From assembly GCA_964610885.1 (NCBI GenBank), contig CAZSWR010000128.1, positions 1 to 7,124 on the forward strand: DNA of 7,124 nt, in the 5' to 3' direction. The stretch comes from CAZSWR01 sp964610885. Its GTDB lineage: Bacteria; Bacteroidota; Ignavibacteria; Kapaibacteriales; UBA2268. Numbering within the stretch: the first letter of the stretch is position 1; each line of letters opens with the position of its first letter. The notes below the pieces were generated by a model. It ran no database searches, had not been told where the DNA came from, and saw only the letters and a list, made by a program, of their open reading frames with translations. This document shows, in pieces, positions 5,761 through 7,124 of this stretch. Made by a program: the position numbers and the translations under genes.

Positions 5761-6690
5761 TTAGTCATAAAGCGGCGTCAGTCGAAATTCTCCGACAGCC
5801 GGTACGATTCCCTTTTCCAAGAAGTGGCGCTGCGATGGCCCCTTGGGCGAACGAATATAGCGCAAAAACCTCATTGCCTCGTTGTTGTCCTGATCCAGGA
5901 CATAGATGTAGTGGTTCACAACGAATGGATACAACTTCTGTATGATGTTCGATTGGTGGACGACGTGCGGAAACACATAGTTCCCCGTCGAATCGACGAA
6001 GCCCACCGATAGAGCCTTTATGCCGATTGTGCTGTAGATTTGCGAGTAGTAACCAATTCCGATGGTATTTGGAACTGATTTAACATAATTGACAACTGAA
6101 TCGTATGAAGCGAAGTATTTCCTCCGAGCGCTAATCTTTACGTTCTCGGCAATCATCTGCCGAGTGTTTTCGTATTCGCTCGATAGTTCGTTGGGCATCA
6201 CGAATTCTGTTTCGCCATTGATTTTGGGGAACATTGACGCCATCGATTTTTTGCCGATAAGGGCCAAGTGCATTTGCTCGGCGGATATCGTGTCCGTAGG
6301 GAAACTCTCGGCCGTAAAGAAGACCAAGGCATCGTTTGCAATAACCTTCGAGAAGCGCGGAGGCACTTTGCTGAGCTTCATAAGCGAGTCCTCGCGTTGC
6401 GTATAGAGCCTCGAGATGAAGGAAATGTCGGCCTCGCCGTTGAGCATCATGGCCATCGCCTCGAAAGCGCTAACCCTTTTGACGACCAATTCCACATCCT
6501 TTTCGGCCGAATCGTACGCCATGCATGGCCCGATGACCAAATCGTAGATTGCTTGGTCGCAGTAAACCTTGAGTACTGTTGGTTCTCTTTTTTCCGATTG
6601 GCCGCCACAGGATACAATCCCTATGGCAACGCAACACAAAACAGCGAGACTCGTAACGAGCTTTGTCGTTGTGAGGACGAGCTTATTCAT
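5761..6690 (-). CDS. PstS-like substrate-binding lipoprotein
   Basis: A 309-residue protein from ATG at 6690; an ATG at 6699 would add three residues but its GAAGG abuts it, whereas GAAGG is 9 bases from 6690. The N-terminus has a hydrophobic segment ending in lipobox IVSC with Cys28 as the lipid-bearing residue, so the mature protein is membrane-anchored outside the cytoplasm. The body follows the PstS-type periplasmic-binding fold: ADISFISR (87-94, compare ADIGxSSR), NDALVFF (119-125), a TISAEQMHLALIGK segment, PNTIGIGY (207-214) and YPFVVNHYIYV (254-264), ending near FLEKGIVPAVGEF. The phosphate-contacting Ser/Thr-rich loops of true PstS are not evident: the first strand reads VYCDQAIYD rather than GSST, and ELSSEYENTR (168-177) replaces the R-x-x-SGT region. 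No pstC, pstA, pstB or phoU is nearby. Similar Bacteroidota proteins, often annotated as phosphate-binding, are found near ExbB/ExbD/TonB genes. Ligand unknown. Confidence 0.87.
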   Translation of the reverse strand: MNKLVLTTTKLVTSLAVLCCVAIGIVSCGGQSEKREPTVLKVYCDQAIYDLVIGPCMAYDSAEKDVELVVKRVSAFEAMAMMLNGEADISFISRLYTQREDSLMKLSKVPPRFSKVIANDALVFFTAESFPTDTISAEQMHLALIGKKSMASMFPKINGETEFVMPNELSSEYENTRQMIAENVKISARRKYFASYDSVVNYVKSVPNTIGIGYYSQIYSTIGIKALSVGFVDSTGNYVFPHVVHQSNIIQKLYPFVVNHYIYVLDQDNNEAMRFLRYIRSPKGPSQRHFLEKGIVPAVGEFRLTPLYD

Positions 6691-6895
6691 CGTCTTCATC
6701 CTTCATATTGTTAAACCTGCTTGCAGATCGGTAAGAGATTATTCGATAGATGCCCCAAAGAATCATTACTACACCCATGATATTGAGCATTCCTGAGCTT
6801 TGCTTCATTGAGCCTTCGGCGGGCATTACCACGAAGAAAACACCTAAGCCGATTATCAGGAGCCTGATTGCGTAGTTTATTATTTTTGCTGACAC
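6683..6895 (-). CDS. Small two-helix inner-membrane protein, 70 residues, GTG start
   Basis: I do not recognise a named family. Two hydrophobic segments (about 12-25 and 37-53) are joined by a short loop (26-36) with PAEGS and KQSSG. Basic residues lie at both ends (Lys4, Arg11; Arg51, Arg56, Arg60), which suggests both termini in the cytoplasm. The tail ends in acidic KDEDDE. The start codon is GTG; it is preceded by TTAGGAA with AGG ending 9 bases away, and an in-frame TAG 15 bases further upstream rules out a longer form. The stop overlaps the lipoprotein start by 8 bases (ATGAATAA), a typical translational-coupling arrangement that ties this gene to the two after it. It is the first gene of the operon. 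It may be a membrane anchor or assembly partner for the lipoprotein; that is inference. Confidence 0.82.
   Translation of the reverse strand: MSAKIINYAIRLLIIGLGVFFVVMPAEGSMKQSSGMLNIMGVVMILWGIYRIISYRSASRFNNMKDEDDE
6700..6704 (-). promoter_or_regulatory. Ribosome binding site favouring the lipoprotein start at 6690
   Basis: Minus-strand GAAGG ends 9 bases before ATG 6690 but directly touches ATG 6699, so the later start is favoured. It lies inside the end of the upstream small gene, consistent with coupled translation. Confidence 0.65.
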
Positions 6896-6902
6896 TTTAC
6901 TT

Positions 6903-6909
6903 TTCCTAA
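6903..6909 (-). promoter_or_regulatory. Ribosome binding site for the GTG start at 6895
   Basis: Minus-strand TTAGGAA places AGG 9 bases from the GTG, matching the spacing of the other minus-strand genes and supporting use of this unusual start codon. Confidence 0.75.
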
Positions 6910-6925
6910 ACTATTCTCAAACCAA

Positions 6926-6955
6926 CTAATACTAATACACTTTAACAACCTACAA
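6926..6955 (-). promoter_or_regulatory. Possible promoter of the three-gene operon
   Basis: On the minus strand, TTGTAG (6955-6950) and TATTAG (6931-6926) are separated by 18 bases, which would place the transcription start near 6919 and give a leader of about 24 bases that includes the ribosome site. Both boxes are imperfect, the region is AT-rich, and FCB-group promoters often differ from this pattern, so the call is weak. Confidence 0.25.
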
Positions 6956-7124
6956 AATTACAATTTTTTTTTGTTTTATTTTATTCGAGCTTCAAAGATG
7001 AAGTAAAATCTTTCCACAATGCGCGTAATTCCTTGCACCGACGATAGATACAAAGTACCGGAATCGCTTGGCAGGTCGAGCTTTGTCAGTTGACCAAGAA
7101 GTACGACTTAGTATGGAAAAATAT
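6956..7124. other. Right-edge stretch without an assignable gene
   Basis: After a nine-T run (6964-6972) the base composition becomes mixed. On the minus strand two overlapping frames are open. One is bounded by TAA codons at 7108-7110 and 6976-6978 (43 codons, including KLDLPSDSGTLYLSSVQ) with no good start. The other runs in from the right edge and stops at 6992. Either could be the end of a truncated gene, or both could be translations of a non-coding repeat. Nothing can be named. Confidence 0.4.

Noticed and set aside
5761..6690. Ordinary pstS of a phosphate transporter
   Set aside because: No pstCAB or phoU genes adjoin it and the phosphate-site loops are not recognisable, so the gene symbol was withheld.

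Overview
The window holds five protein-coding genes and three gene-poor stretches. Coding is dense and unremarkable in base use. The spacers are AT-rich and carry short GC-rich palindromes. The genes point to a Gram-negative bacterium of the Bacteroidota/Chlorobiota (FCB) group, possibly an Ignavibacteria- or Kapabacteria-like lineage. The main clue is a PstS-like lipoprotein followed by a secreted TPR protein, of the type common in that group. This placement is inference, not proof.

Layout. (1) Positions 2-1501, minus strand: the first 500 residues of an EF-G2-type translational GTPase; the gene runs off the left edge. (2) 1502-2236: a 735-bp spacer between divergent genes with no credible gene and at least four palindromic or repeat-like units. 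(3) 2237-3559, plus strand: a complete nuoF, the NADH/FMN/4Fe-4S subunit of complex I, standing alone without nuoE or nuoG. (4) 3560-3990: a spacer between convergent genes with two oppositely oriented ATTCCC-N8-GGGAAT elements, a GTAGGGGC palindrome, and a strong intrinsic terminator serving the minus strand. (5) 3991-6895, minus strand: a compact three-gene operon. In transcription order it encodes a 70-residue two-helix membrane protein with a GTG start, a PstS-like lipoprotein that overlaps it by 8 bases, and a secreted TPR protein starting 39 bases later. (6) 6896-7124: a probable promoter/leader and an unexplained stretch at the right edge.

How the genes relate. EF-G2 (translation) and NuoF (respiration) are housekeeping-type genes with no visible link to each other. 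The minus-strand operon is the part most likely to be a functional unit of its own: an inner-membrane miniprotein, a lipid-anchored binding protein lacking the usual phosphate-site residues, and a periplasmic TPR scaffold, with no permease or ATPase beside them. In Bacteroidota, similar lipoprotein/TPR pairs sit next to ExbB-ExbD-TonB genes, so a cell-envelope role is more likely than phosphate import.

Start sites. The four minus-strand genes each have a Shine-Dalgarno G-run ending exactly 9 bases before the chosen start codon. This corrects two starts (5721 rather than 5736, and 6690 rather than 6699) and supports the GTG start at 6895. nuoF has no such site.
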